Origin: Syntrophobacteraceae bacterium
GTDB taxonomy: Bacteria; Desulfobacterota; Syntrophobacteria; Syntrophobacterales; Syntrophobacteraceae
Length of the DNA: 35,519 nucleotides
Assembly (NCBI GenBank): GCA_025453975.1
Contig: JALOPI010000051.1
Location: forward strand, 1-35,519
Direction of reading: 5' to 3'
The notes beneath the pieces are model-generated. The model was not told the origin of the DNA, made no database searches, and saw only the letters and a list, made by a program, of their open reading frames with translations. Shown piece by piece: positions 24,538-33,072 of this stretch. Each line of letters begins with the position of its first letter. The stretch's first letter is position 1. The position numbers were made by a program, and so were the translations under genes.

Positions 24538-26190
24538 ATGAGTGCACAGAAGTCATCGACCCGCATCGAAGGCCTGGCCCGCAAGGAAGTGGAAGACCAG
24601 CTCAAAACCATATTTGGAGCCCTTCCCCACAATATTCCCATTTACCTTTTCACCAGGCGCGGAGAGAACGATGTTCTCAACGACGCGGCCCGCGACTTGA
24701 TCAAGGCATTTCGGAGCCTGAGCAGCAAGATCGAATTCAAGGAATTCGACCTCAGCCATGAAATGGCGCGAAAGTGGGCCGTGACCGCCTCGCCGACGCT
24801 CCTGTTCGACCCCGAGCGCGTCTCCATCAGCTACATGGGGGTCCCCTACGGGGAGGAGTCGCGGACCTTCATGGGAACGCTGATCCTCGTGGGGCACCGG
24901 GAAGCGAACCTGAACGAGCAATCCCGCGGAATCATCGAGGAGATCGACTCCCCCCGGCACATCCGGGTGTTTGTGAGTCCCACCTGCCCCTACTGCCCCG
25001 AGCAGGCCATCAACGCCGTCAAGGCGGCGCTCCTGGCCCCGCAGCTCATTTCCGTCGAGATGATCGACATTCAGGCCAATCCCGAGCTGGCCGCCAGGTA
25101 TTCGGCCTTCAGCGTGCCCCAGACCTTCGCCAACGATATCCTCATCGGCCAGGGGCTGCAGCCCGAGGAGCTCTTCGCCCTCTCCCTCCAGAAGCTCGAG
25201 CCCCAGACCATTTTCATCCCCGAGAGCACCGCCGAGGAAGTGGAGACGGATGTGGTGGTGGTCGGTGGCGGGCCTGCCGGGCTCACGGCCGGCATCTATT
25301 CCGTCAGGAGCGGCCTGCGAACGGCTGTGGTTGAAAAGGGCCCGCTGGGAGGGCAGATCGCCACGACGCCCATCGTCGAGAATTATCCCGGGTTCACCCG
25401 CGTGGCCGGAAAAACCCTCGTGGACATCATGGTGAGCCATGCCCTCGAATACGTCCAGATTTTTCAGGGCGAGGAGGTGCTCGACATCCAGCCGGGAGGG
25501 CCTGGCGAGAACATAACCGTTCAGACGAGCCGCCGGAAATTCATCACGCGGGCGGTCATCCTCGCCACGGGAGCGAAGCACAAGCACCTGGACGTCCCGG
25601 GAGAGGCGGAGCTCGGAGGCCGTGGAGTGAGCTACTGCGCCACCTGCGATGGCCAGCTCTTCGCCGGCAAGAGCGTTCTCATCGTGGGAGGCGGCAACAC
25701 CGCGGCCACGGAGGCCCTCTACCTCCATAACCTCGGGGTGAGGGTGACCGTCGTCCACCGGCGGGGCGAGATGAGGGCGCAGGACTACCTGGTGCGGGAC
25801 ATCGAGGCCAAGAACATCCCCATCCTCTGGAACACCGAGGTGAAGGCGATCCGCGGTCGGGAGCGCGTCACCGAGATCGAGCTCATCAACAACCAGACAG
25901 GGGAGGTCTTTTCCGTGCCGGCGGACGGGGTCTTCGTGGCGGTGGGCTACGAGCCCACGGTGGAGCTGGCCAGGAAGATCGGGGTCGAGCTCACACCCGA
26001 TGGGTTCATCAAGCGCGACGCCCACCATCGGACGAACATCCCGGGCATTTTCGCGGCCGGCGACGTGGAGGGCGGCTACAAGCAGATCGTGACCGCCGTC
26101 GGGCAGGGCTCCGAGGCAGCGCTTTCCGTCTACGAGGAGCTGATGCACCCCAGCTGGAAACAGTCCCCGATCATGGCCCGGACGGGCTGA
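24538..26190 (+). CDS. AhpF-like fusion of tandem thioredoxin folds and thioredoxin reductase
   Basis: The 550-residue flavoprotein has a double thioredoxin-fold N-terminal domain. The first half (about 10-120) has no cysteine; the second carries C140-P-Y-C143. It is followed by a thioredoxin-reductase module with the FAD motif GGGPAG at 233-238, the redox pair C357-A-T-C360, an NADPH-binding GGGNTA motif, and the C-terminal FAD block GIFAAGDVEGG. This is the architecture of AhpF, which passes electrons from NAD(P)H through its own N-terminal disulfide to AhpC. Here the N-terminal motif is the glutaredoxin-like CPYC, and no ahpC is adjacent, so the acceptor is unknown. GGAGGAGGA precedes ATG 24538. 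A protein disulfide oxidoreductase partner is an alternative. Confidence 0.9.
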   Translation: MSAQKSSTRIEGLARKEVEDQLKTIFGALPHNIPIYLFTRRGENDVLNDAARDLIKAFRSLSSKIEFKEFDLSHEMARKWAVTASPTLLFDPERVSISYMGVPYGEESRTFMGTLILVGHREANLNEQSRGIIEEIDSPRHIRVFVSPTCPYCPEQAINAVKAALLAPQLISVEMIDIQANPELAARYSAFSVPQTFANDILIGQGLQPEELFALSLQKLEPQTIFIPESTAEEVETDVVVVGGGPAGLTAGIYSVRSGLRTAVVEKGPLGGQIATTPIVENYPGFTRVAGKTLVDIMVSHALEYVQIFQGEEVLDIQPGGPGENITVQTSRRKFITRAVILATGAKHKHLDVPGEAELGGRGVSYCATCDGQLFAGKSVLIVGGGNTAATEALYLHNLGVRVTVVHRRGEMRAQDYLVRDIEAKNIPILWNTEVKAIRGRERVTEIELINNQTGEVFSVPADGVFVAVGYEPTVELARKIGVELTPDGFIKRDAHHRTNIPGIFAAGDVEGGYKQIVTAVGQGSEAALSVYEELMHPSWKQSPIMARTG

Positions 26191-26247
26191 TCCTGTCAGG
26201 AGCGTTTCGGGTTGTACTGATTAAAGATTGGATTTTTCTTCTCTTGA

Positions 26248-26320
26248 TTCACCGCCAAGGCGCGAAGAACGCAAATAAAGATAGAATTGGACCCTTTGCG
26301 TCCTTTGCGCCTTTGCGGTG
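26248..26320. terminator. large inverted repeat between convergent genes
   Basis: Arms TTCACCGCCAAGGCGCG (from 26248, continuing to AACGCAAA at 26275) and TTTGCGTCC...GCCTTTGCGGTGA (26293-26320) pair imperfectly over about 27 bases. This is a widespread dispersed repeat type (ACCGCAAAGGCGC). Between convergent genes it can act as a bidirectional terminator; it lacks a strong T-tract. Confidence 0.55.
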
Positions 26321-26344
26321 AGAAATGTGACTTTTCAAGCTCAT

Positions 26345-27235
26345 TCAGTATAAGTGAGCCTTCAGGGATTCCGCATCGGGGTCGTGGCGGCGCCGGAAAT
26401 CCCGGGCTCTCTCCAGGCTGCTGGTGGCGTAGCAGTACACACAGCCGAAGACGCAGGTGTCGTAGGCCCCGATGTCCCTGCTCACCGTGCAGCCGCAGGT
26501 TCTCCTTTGGGACGGGTCCTTCGACGGCGCAAGCTGAGCCCCGAAGGTGCTCGACAGTGCTTCCGCGTCGATGCAGCGTCCCGGCTCGATGCCCAGCGCG
26601 GAGAAATCACGCCCGGAGGCGCATGCCCTGATCCTCATGCCGTTCCGCCGGGCCGCGCCGGCGAAATCCTCCAGAAGGTTGTCCAGCTCTGCTTCCGCAA
26701 GGTCCAGGGGGCGGAGCCCCAGGGTCTCCAGCCTCTTCAATCCTTTCTCCACCTTCCGATATCGCTCCATCATGCTGATGACGGATAGACGGGTGAGCCC
26801 GCTCAGTGCCTCGGCAATCCGCGTGAAGCGGCTCCCGTGATACGAAGGATCGGTCAGGCTGGAGAGAAAAACGGGGTCATAGCGCCAGGTGATCCTTTCC
26901 GGGCCGATCCGCCGCGACAGCTCGCGGAACGTGCTCAACGCCGTCATCAGGGGCGGGGCCGACGGGTCGATGATCCTCGGATAGCCGAGCAGACTGTATT
27001 GAAAGGTGTAACGGTACCCGAGCCGGTCCAGCTCCGGGAGATGGGGAAACATGGGTCTCGGGTGGCGGGTCCAGAAGACGATGACATCCACGTCCCGGGG
27101 ATCGAGGGAGACCCGGGTCACCTGCCCGGCATTGAAGGGATTCACCACCAGGCAATAGCCTGCCCGAATCCGATTCATGAACCATTGGCTGTAGAAAGCC
27201 GGGATGTCGGTCCGGCGGCTGGCGCTGATGATCAT
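26345..27235 (-). CDS. DUF1848 family protein with C-terminal cysteine cluster
   Basis: The 296-residue protein matches DUF1848, a family of unknown function. Family blocks are MIISASRRTDIPAFYSQWF at the start, NPFNAGQVTRVSL, VIVFWTRHPRPM near 51-62, and YRYTFQYSLLGYP. Near the C-terminus there are five cysteines, C247, C249, C261, C265 and C268; the last three have the CX3CX2C spacing used by radical-SAM enzymes. An iron-sulfur cluster is therefore plausible, but the motif lies at the C-terminus and not after the first strand as in ordinary radical-SAM barrels. It is transcribed away from the CGGC gene, leaving a 173-base divergent region. Confidence 0.85.
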   Translation of the reverse strand: MIISASRRTDIPAFYSQWFMNRIRAGYCLVVNPFNAGQVTRVSLDPRDVDVIVFWTRHPRPMFPHLPELDRLGYRYTFQYSLLGYPRIIDPSAPPLMTALSTFRELSRRIGPERITWRYDPVFLSSLTDPSYHGSRFTRIAEALSGLTRLSVISMMERYRKVEKGLKRLETLGLRPLDLAEAELDNLLEDFAGAARRNGMRIRACASGRDFSALGIEPGRCIDAEALSSTFGAQLAPSKDPSQRRTCGCTVSRDIGAYDTCVFGCVYCYATSSLERARDFRRRHDPDAESLKAHLY

Positions 27236-27408
27236 GGACTCCGCTTTTCCCAGGGCTCAAGTCCCAGCGGACGCTGAATCCGCATCTTGACTGTGAGCAG
27301 ACAGCACGACAGCCCTTTCACCTGACAAATGCTTGTGCTAAACTTCACCTTGAGCTGTTCCGTTGCAATGACCCAGAGAGCACACAACCCAAGCAGAGGA
27401 GTAAGGAA

Positions 27409-27774
27409 ATGAACGTCGCGGTTCTGAGCTGCAAGAACATCAAGGATGAGACCTGCATCGGTTGCCATCGCTGCCTGATGGGGTTCGACAAGAAAGAGGG
27501 GGAATTCGAGCGCTACAAGGGGACTGATGCCAACCTGCGGGCTCTGATCCACTGCGGCGGCTGCCCGGGCACCTCCCCGGTCCTGAGGCTCGTTCAGCTC
27601 AAGACCTGGATGGCTCCCATGGGCGAGACCATCGACGCCGTGCACATCGGGACATGCCTCCTCGACAACTGCCCCCACAAGGACACGATCCTCCAGAAAG
27701 TCAAGGCCAAGGCGGGGGTTGAAGTGATCGAGGGAACCCATCCCTATCGACCCGTGAAAGTTTTTGGAGCCTGA
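27409..27774 (+). CDS. CGGC domain protein (putative metal or FeS binding)
   Basis: The 121-residue protein belongs to the CGGC family, small proteins of unknown function suspected of metal or iron-sulfur binding. The motif HCGGCPG contains C49 and C52. Further cysteines are C8, C16, C19 and C22 (TCIGCHRC) and C83 and C88 (GTCLLDNCPH). Eight cysteines in 121 residues and many lysines fit a cytoplasmic redox or metal protein. AGAGGAG precedes the ATG by 9 bases. It is monocistronic: the upstream gene is divergent and the downstream gene is convergent. Confidence 0.85.
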   Translation: MNVAVLSCKNIKDETCIGCHRCLMGFDKKEGEFERYKGTDANLRALIHCGGCPGTSPVLRLVQLKTWMAPMGETIDAVHIGTCLLDNCPHKDTILQKVKAKAGVEVIEGTHPYRPVKVFGA

Positions 27775-27785
27775 GTCTCCGAGCA

Positions 27786-27943
27786 TGCAGGGGCGAAATA
27801 TACCGCAGACGGCTGAAAACTGGACTTCCCGTCATTTCGACCGAAGGGAGAAATCCAGGGAGATCCCTCACATGCGTTCGGGATGACAGAAAGCCAAATT
27901 CAAGCCGTTCGCAGTATAACGCTGTGGCGTGATCGCCCCTACA
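27786..27943. repeat. nested palindromic repeats between convergent genes
   Basis: Outer arms start TGCAGGGGCGA (27786-27796) and end TCGCCCCTACA (27933-27943), with a further related pair (TACCGCAGACGGCTGAA on the left, inverted TTCAAGCCGTTCGCAGTA on the right). Inside them, GTCATTTCGACCGAAGGGAG to TTCGGGATGACA (27831-27887) is a separate known type of dispersed repeat with its own inverted ends (GTCATTTC, GGATGAC). It looks like one repeat inserted into another. Confidence 0.6.
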
Positions 27944-27982
27944 GACAGAAACTGAGGTCCCGACCCTCAACGAGCATGGCTC

Positions 27983-30900
27983 TCACGCCGGTTTCGAAAC
28001 CGCTTCGGGGGGGAACTGCGCGCCTTCCTTCCTCTTGGGAAGGGTGACCGTGAACGTGGTCCCCTCGCCGAGGCGGCTTTCGACCTTGACACGCCCACCG
28101 TGGCCCTCCACGATGGCTTTCACCGTGGCCAGTCCAATTCCGTACCCTTCCCTTTTCTCGGACCCCGGAGTCCTGTGGAAAATGTCGAATATGAAGGGAA
28201 GCTCTTCTTCCGCAATGCCGATTCCCTCGTCGCTCACCCTCACCATGACTTCTCCCGGCCTGTCCAGGGCGGTGACAGTGATCCTGCCATGGGACTTCGA
28301 AAACTTGAGGGCATTGTCCAGGAGGTTGGTGAAGACCCGCCTCAGACGATTCACATCCCCTTCGATGATGGGCAGCGTCTCCTCGAGAACGAGCTCCAGG
28401 CTCAGGTCCTTCTGGATGGCCCTCGGTTCGTAGACACTGTGAAGCTCCAGGAGCTCCTTGTCCAGGGACATGGCCCTGAAGTTCAGCTTGAGCCGCCCCG
28501 TTTCCAGCCTCGAAAACTCCAGGAAATCGTCCACGAGGGATTCGAGCTTGGACGCTTCCTTGTTGATGATCTTGAGGTATTCGACCTTCTTCTCCTCGTC
28601 GATGGAAGAAGCCTTGGTGAGCAGCCTCAGTCCCAGCCCGTGAATCCCCGTGAGCGACGAGCGCATATCGTGGGCGAACATGGAGATGATATTGGCCTTC
28701 TCCCTTTCGAGGACCTTGATTTCGGAAATGTCCGTGAGCACTGAAAAGCTGCCGTCGTAGTTTCCGTCGTAGTCGAAGATGGGCACATGGGAGACGAGGG
28801 TCGGGATGTGGCGCCCATCCATTCCCCTCCAGGTCATCTCATGGCAGCGGGTGCAGGGAGCCCCGCGCTCCGCCATGCATTCAAGACCTTTGGCGCGCTC
28901 GCCTTCGTCCAGGAAGTCGCTGGCGGGCCGGCCGAGGATCTCCTCCCGGCCGCAACCCCACATCTGGCAGAGCTTCTTGTTGACGTAGACGATCACACCG
29001 TTCCTGTCCTCGATTTCGAGTCCCTCATTCATGGTTTCGACCAGTCCCCGGAATCGCTCCTCGCTCTCGACCAGGGCCTTCTGAGCCTTTTTACGCTCCA
29101 TGATCTCCCGCTCGAGCTCGGCCACCTTCTCCTCGAGCTCGTAGCCCTGCCGCATGAGCAGCATTTCCCGCTCCCGGTAATAGTCGATCTTGTGCTTGAG
29201 CTCCGAGGGAGTGAGCCTCAGATGGGCCAGCATCTCACCGTACACCTCGGACAGCTCCCGGGACTCCCGGGGACCGAACACCATCTTCTGGCGAATGGCC
29301 TTGTAAGCGGATGCAGAGCCGATGGAGCCGGCCAGGATGGTCTCCACCTCGCTCTGCAGCTCGACGAGCTGAGTGATTGAAATCTTCTCGGCTTCACCGA
29401 TGCCGACATTCTCCAGGCTGCGATCGAGGATGGAAGCCGTTTCAGGCTGCGGGAAATACTGGCAGAGCAACTCCTCGAGCTCCCTCAGCTTGGGAGCCAG
29501 GTCGATGAAGGCTTCCCGGTGAACGGCTGTGCGAAAAGCCGTTCTGGGTGAAAAGACATCCACGAATTCCTCGGCCACCCCCTGCTCGGCCTGAGTCGGC
29601 TCGTGGTAAAGCGACGCAAGCACGTAAAACCCCACATTGAACAGCAGGCTCCACAGAACCGTGTGGCTCAGGGAGTCCAGCCCCGAAAGCCCAAAAAGGG
29701 CCTCGGGTCTGAGTATCCCGAATCCCAGGGGACCCTGGTCGAGGAGCGACTCCGGCAGCCACCCGTTGCGAACAAAAGAGGGGATGAGCTGCGTGTAGCA
29801 CCACACGAGGAAGCCGGCGCTCAACCCCCAGAAGGCACCCGTGGCATTCGCTTTTCGCCAGTAAATCCCTCCCAGGAGAGCGGGGGTCAGCTGGAAGAAC
29901 GCCGCAAAGGAAATGAGCCCGATGTTGACCAGCATGTACGGCTTGAAGATACGCTCCTCCAGCCAGAAACCTATTGCAATGAAGCAGGCCACCACGACCC
30001 AGCGGCACCGGAGAAGATGCCTTTTGAGCACTCCGAGCGGCGGAAGCCACTCCACCACGGGGAGGAGCAGGTGGTTGGTGATCATGGTGGCCATGGTGAC
30101 CGAGCTCACCATGATCATTCCAGCCGCCGCCGAGACTCCTCCAAGAAAGACCAGCAGGGAAAGCCACTCCTTCCCATGCTGGAGAGGCAGCAAAAGCACG
30201 AAGGTATCGGCCTTCTCCGCGGGGAGCCCACTGATGAGCCCCCCCAAAGCGATGGGAATCACGAAAATGTTGATGAGCAGCATGTAAAGCGGAAAGCACC
30301 ACATGGCTGTCAGGATGTGTCGCTCATTGCTGTTTTCCACCACCGTCACGTGAAACTGCCGCGGGAGGCATATGATGGCGGACATGGACAGCAGCAGGTA
30401 GGTGGTCCAGGTGACCGCGGGGATACCGTTGGCCCCCCAGGAATTAAACAGACTGCTCGCAGGGCTGTTCTGAATCCTGCCGAAAATGTCCCCCCATCCG
30501 TCGAACAGGAAGTAGGTTACGAATACTCCCGCCACGAGGAAAGCAATCAGCTTGACGAGGCACTCGACGGCCAGGGCCGTGACCATGCCTTCGTGGCGCT
30601 CCGTGGGATCCAACCGCCTCACCCCCAGGCCGATGGTGAACAAAACCATCAGGACCACCACCATGGGCCCCACGTAGCTTCCCACCCAGCCCATCATGGC
30701 GGTGTCGGGGGACAGGTCGGGAGTGGCGGGTGTGGTGATGAGCACGAAGGTCGAGATGATGGCCTTGAGCTGAAGCGCGATGTAAGGAAGGATTCCCACG
30801 ATGGCGATCACGGTCACCAGGGCCGCCAGGGGCTGAGACTTGTTGTACCGCGCCGAGATGAAATCGGCGATGCTCGTGATGCGATGGGTTGTTTTGAGCC

Positions 30901-31174
30901 GCACCAGCTTGCGAAGAACGGTCCACCACAGGAGGACCACGATGGTCGGCCCCAGGTAGACGGGAAGAAACAGTATCCCCGAGGTGGCGGCCTTTCCGAC
31001 GCTGCCGTAATAGGTCCAGGCGGTGCAATAAACCGCCAGAGAGAGCGAGTAGACCAGCGGGTGATTGGCCGGACCCTTCCCCACCGCCGATCGCCGCTCG
31101 ACCCAAAGGGCGATCACGAAGAGCATGCACACATAGGCCCCGAGAATACCAAGGACCAGCGTCGCATCCACCAT
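27983..31174 (-). CDS. CbrA-like sodium/solute symporter fused to a PAS histidine kinase
   Basis: The 1063-residue protein joins an SLC5-type symporter domain (residues about 1-510, about 13 membrane helices, ending near the VFSPRTAFR linker), a STAC-like helical region (about 555-645), a coiled coil, a PAS domain (about 705-820) and a histidine-kinase transmitter. The H-box is ISMFAHDMRSSL with H835; the N-box is FTNLLDNALKFSKSHG, G1 VSDEGIGIAEEEL and G2 GYGIGLATVKAIVEGHGG. This is the CbrA layout, in which transport and sensing share one chain. No cbrB regulator follows. The PAS carries C774-T-R-C777-H778 and cysteines at 736, 741 and 766. A small membrane protein is encoded 38 bases upstream. 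Confidence 0.92.
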   Translation of the reverse strand: MVDATLVLGILGAYVCMLFVIALWVERRSAVGKGPANHPLVYSLSLAVYCTAWTYYGSVGKAATSGILFLPVYLGPTIVVLLWWTVLRKLVRLKTTHRITSIADFISARYNKSQPLAALVTVIAIVGILPYIALQLKAIISTFVLITTPATPDLSPDTAMMGWVGSYVGPMVVVLMVLFTIGLGVRRLDPTERHEGMVTALAVECLVKLIAFLVAGVFVTYFLFDGWGDIFGRIQNSPASSLFNSWGANGIPAVTWTTYLLLSMSAIICLPRQFHVTVVENSNERHILTAMWCFPLYMLLINIFVIPIALGGLISGLPAEKADTFVLLLPLQHGKEWLSLLVFLGGVSAAAGMIMVSSVTMATMITNHLLLPVVEWLPPLGVLKRHLLRCRWVVVACFIAIGFWLEERIFKPYMLVNIGLISFAAFFQLTPALLGGIYWRKANATGAFWGLSAGFLVWCYTQLIPSFVRNGWLPESLLDQGPLGFGILRPEALFGLSGLDSLSHTVLWSLLFNVGFYVLASLYHEPTQAEQGVAEEFVDVFSPRTAFRTAVHREAFIDLAPKLRELEELLCQYFPQPETASILDRSLENVGIGEAEKISITQLVELQSEVETILAGSIGSASAYKAIRQKMVFGPRESRELSEVYGEMLAHLRLTPSELKHKIDYYREREMLLMRQGYELEEKVAELEREIMERKKAQKALVESEERFRGLVETMNEGLEIEDRNGVIVYVNKKLCQMWGCGREEILGRPASDFLDEGERAKGLECMAERGAPCTRCHEMTWRGMDGRHIPTLVSHVPIFDYDGNYDGSFSVLTDISEIKVLEREKANIISMFAHDMRSSLTGIHGLGLRLLTKASSIDEEKKVEYLKIINKEASKLESLVDDFLEFSRLETGRLKLNFRAMSLDKELLELHSVYEPRAIQKDLSLELVLEETLPIIEGDVNRLRRVFTNLLDNALKFSKSHGRITVTALDRPGEVMVRVSDEGIGIAEEELPFIFDIFHRTPGSEKREGYGIGLATVKAIVEGHGGRVKVESRLGEGTTFTVTLPKRKEGAQFPPEAVSKPA

Positions 31175-31212
31175 GGACCGATCCTCACGCTCCAGTTGAC
31201 ATCACGATGGAA

Positions 31213-31446
31213 TCAAAACGGCTCTTCCCGGGCGCTCTCAGGCGCCTCCGCGCCGCACGCCCGCTGGACGAAAAAGAGGATGACAATGACCAATGCCCAG
31301 ATTGAAAAGAAGTACGCTATGATGCTTTCCGGCCGATTGCCGTAAAAAATGTTCAAAATTGGCCAATTGAGCGAGACAAAACCCAGCAGAAAGAGGAAGA
31401 AGTGAAGCTCTGTCTGCCTCAGCAGTCGGTTTATGCGCCGCATCAC
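31213..31446 (-). CDS. small two-helix membrane protein upstream of the CbrA-like kinase
   Basis: The 77-residue product has a basic start (MMRRINRLLRQ), two hydrophobic stretches (FFLFLLGFVSLNWPILNIF and IIAYFFSIWALVIVILFFV), and a polar tail. Small proteins of this kind are often encoded directly before SSS-family symporters or CbrA-type kinases. It is transcribed with the downstream gene (38-base gap), so it is probably a partner or stabiliser of the symporter domain. The family was not certain from sequence alone. Confidence 0.75.
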   Translation of the reverse strand: MMRRINRLLRQTELHFFLFLLGFVSLNWPILNIFYGNRPESIIAYFFSIWALVIVILFFVQRACGAEAPESAREEPF

Positions 31447-31484
31447 GCCTCCTCCTGAACAGGGGGGAACAAAACGTCTCAGAG

Positions 31485-31649
31485 CCTGTTTGGGAATTGC
31501 TCATCCTGCCCTGTCGGGGGCGGGGGATAAGCCCCGCCAACGCCGGCCGGGACGCAGCCCGGCCTAACGCTGGATAACCGTGCCGGTAGGTCCGGGTTGC
31601 GTCCCGGCCGGATCCGACTTCTCCGTGCCGGCCTGCCATCCCAAACAGG
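31485..31649. repeat. 165-base imperfect palindromic element (MITE-like)
   Basis: CCTGTTTGGGA (31485-31495) and TCCCAAACAGG (31639-31649) are perfect terminal inverted repeats. Internally GCCGGCCGGGACGCAGCCCGG (31542-31562, written here only by its ends GCCGG and CCCGG) pairs with CCGGGTTGCGTCCCGGCCGG at 31592-31611. No open frame is carried. Terminal repeats around an internal stem suggest a small non-autonomous element. Confidence 0.6.
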
Positions 31650-31754
31650 GTCTCAGGTCAGAAACCGCTGATCTTCGAATATATTAACGGAACACGGCGC
31701 CGCGCGCAACCTATCCCCACCCCGATCAGCTCATTACAGCTCAGCACAATAGTG

Positions 31755-31819
31755 TGTCCACCTCTCGAATCGTCGTTCCGGCAGTCTTTTAGCCGGAATG
31801 ACGAGCGGCGAAGTGGACA
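31755..31819. terminator. nested inverted repeat downstream of sppA
   Basis: Outer arms TGTCCAC (31755-31761) and GTGGACA (31813-31819) enclose CGTCGTTCCGGC (31771-31782) and GCCGGAATGACGAG (31792-31805). The inner type is a common CGTCATTCCGGC-like dispersed repeat. Its position about 150 bases after the sppA stop allows a terminator role. From 31447 to 31971 no gene is supported. Confidence 0.5.
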
Positions 31820-31971
31820 TCTCATTCCGTGGAGCTGTGCTCATTGCCGCGCCCTTTTGGCCGGGCTGGTCCATCCATGATCCTGGCTCCTTCGAAGGGA
31901 TCGGCCTCCGGAGCTTCGGTCGGGGATGGCGCCGTAACGTCAAACGATGGGATCGTTCCGTAAGGTGGAAG

Positions 31972-32967
31972 TCACTGGAGGCCGCTGGCGGCCGGAATCC
32001 ACAGATAGTAGAAGCCGCTCGGCATGACGTTGATGTGATCGAGCATGCCCAGCTCCAGGAGTCTGAGGACGCCCCCCTGGGACAAGGCCGTGCTGCTGTT
32101 GTAGACATTGTCGTCCGACTGCTCGGTGCGCCGATAGACCACCACGCGGGCATTCTCCGGCAACCCGGCCAGCGCTTTCGCACGATCGACGGCCTCGTCC
32201 AGGTAGCCGACCTGGTCCACGAGGCCAATTCTCAAAGCCTCGTCCGCCAGGTAGACCCTTGCGGAGGCCACGCTCTGGAGCCAGGCGGGATCCAGCGGTC
32301 GATGACTTTCCACGAGGTTGAGGAACCGTCCCGCAAGGCCGTCAATGAGCGACTGGGTGATCTCCCGCTCCTCCTCGGTGGATCTTCGGAAGGGAGAGCC
32401 CATATCCTTGTTCCTGCCCGATTTGTCCACCTCCACGTCGAGCCCGATCTTCTCCATGAGTCCGGTCACCTTGGGCTTGAGGAAGATCACCCCGATGGAG
32501 CCGGTGATCGTCGTGGGATGGGCCACGATGACGTCGGCCGACAGGGCCGCGTAGTAGCCCCCCGAGGCGGCAATCCCCATGAGCGCGGCCACGACCTTGG
32601 CCCCGGAGCGCTCCTTGAACCTCATGATTTCATGGTACAGCAGGTCGCTGGCCGTCACCGTGCCCCCGGGCGAGTCCACCTTGAGGAGGAGGGCCTTGAT
32701 GTTCTTGTCCTCCTCGGCCTTCCTGAGGTGCGACACGACCTCCTGCACCATGGAAGGCCTCGTCCTCAGGAGGGATTCCCGTGGACCGTCCGCCATCACT
32801 CCCCGCAGGGGAACGACCAGGATCTTCTCCCTGGCCGAGCCCTCGAGGGTGTATTCCTCGAGGGGCTCCGTCGAGTCCGGAAAGAGGCTGAACTTGGCCT
32901 TGATGCAGCCCGCAAGCAAAAGAGGCAGGATCGTCAGGAGCCATGCGATTCGAAGAACGGACTTCAT
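31972..32967 (-). CDS. sppA: signal peptide peptidase SppA, short form, lipoprotein-like
   Basis: The 331-residue protein is a serine/lysine-dyad peptidase of the S49 family that cleaves spent signal peptides. The N-terminus has a signal with lipobox LLLAGC (C21 lipidated), so it should be membrane-anchored on the outside of the inner membrane. The catalytic serine is probably S135 in IAASGGYYA, and the general-base lysine K187 in SGRNKDMGSPFR. The oxyanion segment KVDSPGGTVTAS is also present. It is the short form with a single protease domain, as in many non-enteric bacteria. No neighbour shares its transcript clearly; the iorBA genes lie 106 bases upstream. Confidence 0.9.
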   Translation of the reverse strand: MKSVLRIAWLLTILPLLLAGCIKAKFSLFPDSTEPLEEYTLEGSAREKILVVPLRGVMADGPRESLLRTRPSMVQEVVSHLRKAEEDKNIKALLLKVDSPGGTVTASDLLYHEIMRFKERSGAKVVAALMGIAASGGYYAALSADVIVAHPTTITGSIGVIFLKPKVTGLMEKIGLDVEVDKSGRNKDMGSPFRRSTEEEREITQSLIDGLAGRFLNLVESHRPLDPAWLQSVASARVYLADEALRIGLVDQVGYLDEAVDRAKALAGLPENARVVVYRRTEQSDDNVYNSSTALSQGGVLRLLELGMLDHINVMPSGFYYLWIPAASGLQ

Positions 32968-33072
32968 CGGCCACCGCCGGACAAATTCAGGGGTTTCCGC
33001 CGGAGCGGGCCTCCGCCAATGTTTTCGATGCGGGCTTGCGCCGCCCCCCTCCCATTTCGTTCCGGGATTTCA

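Noticed and set aside
31734..32228. Separate minus-strand gene downstream of sppA
   Set aside because: It overlaps sppA in another frame, its translation is R/S/P-rich, and it runs through an inverted repeat.
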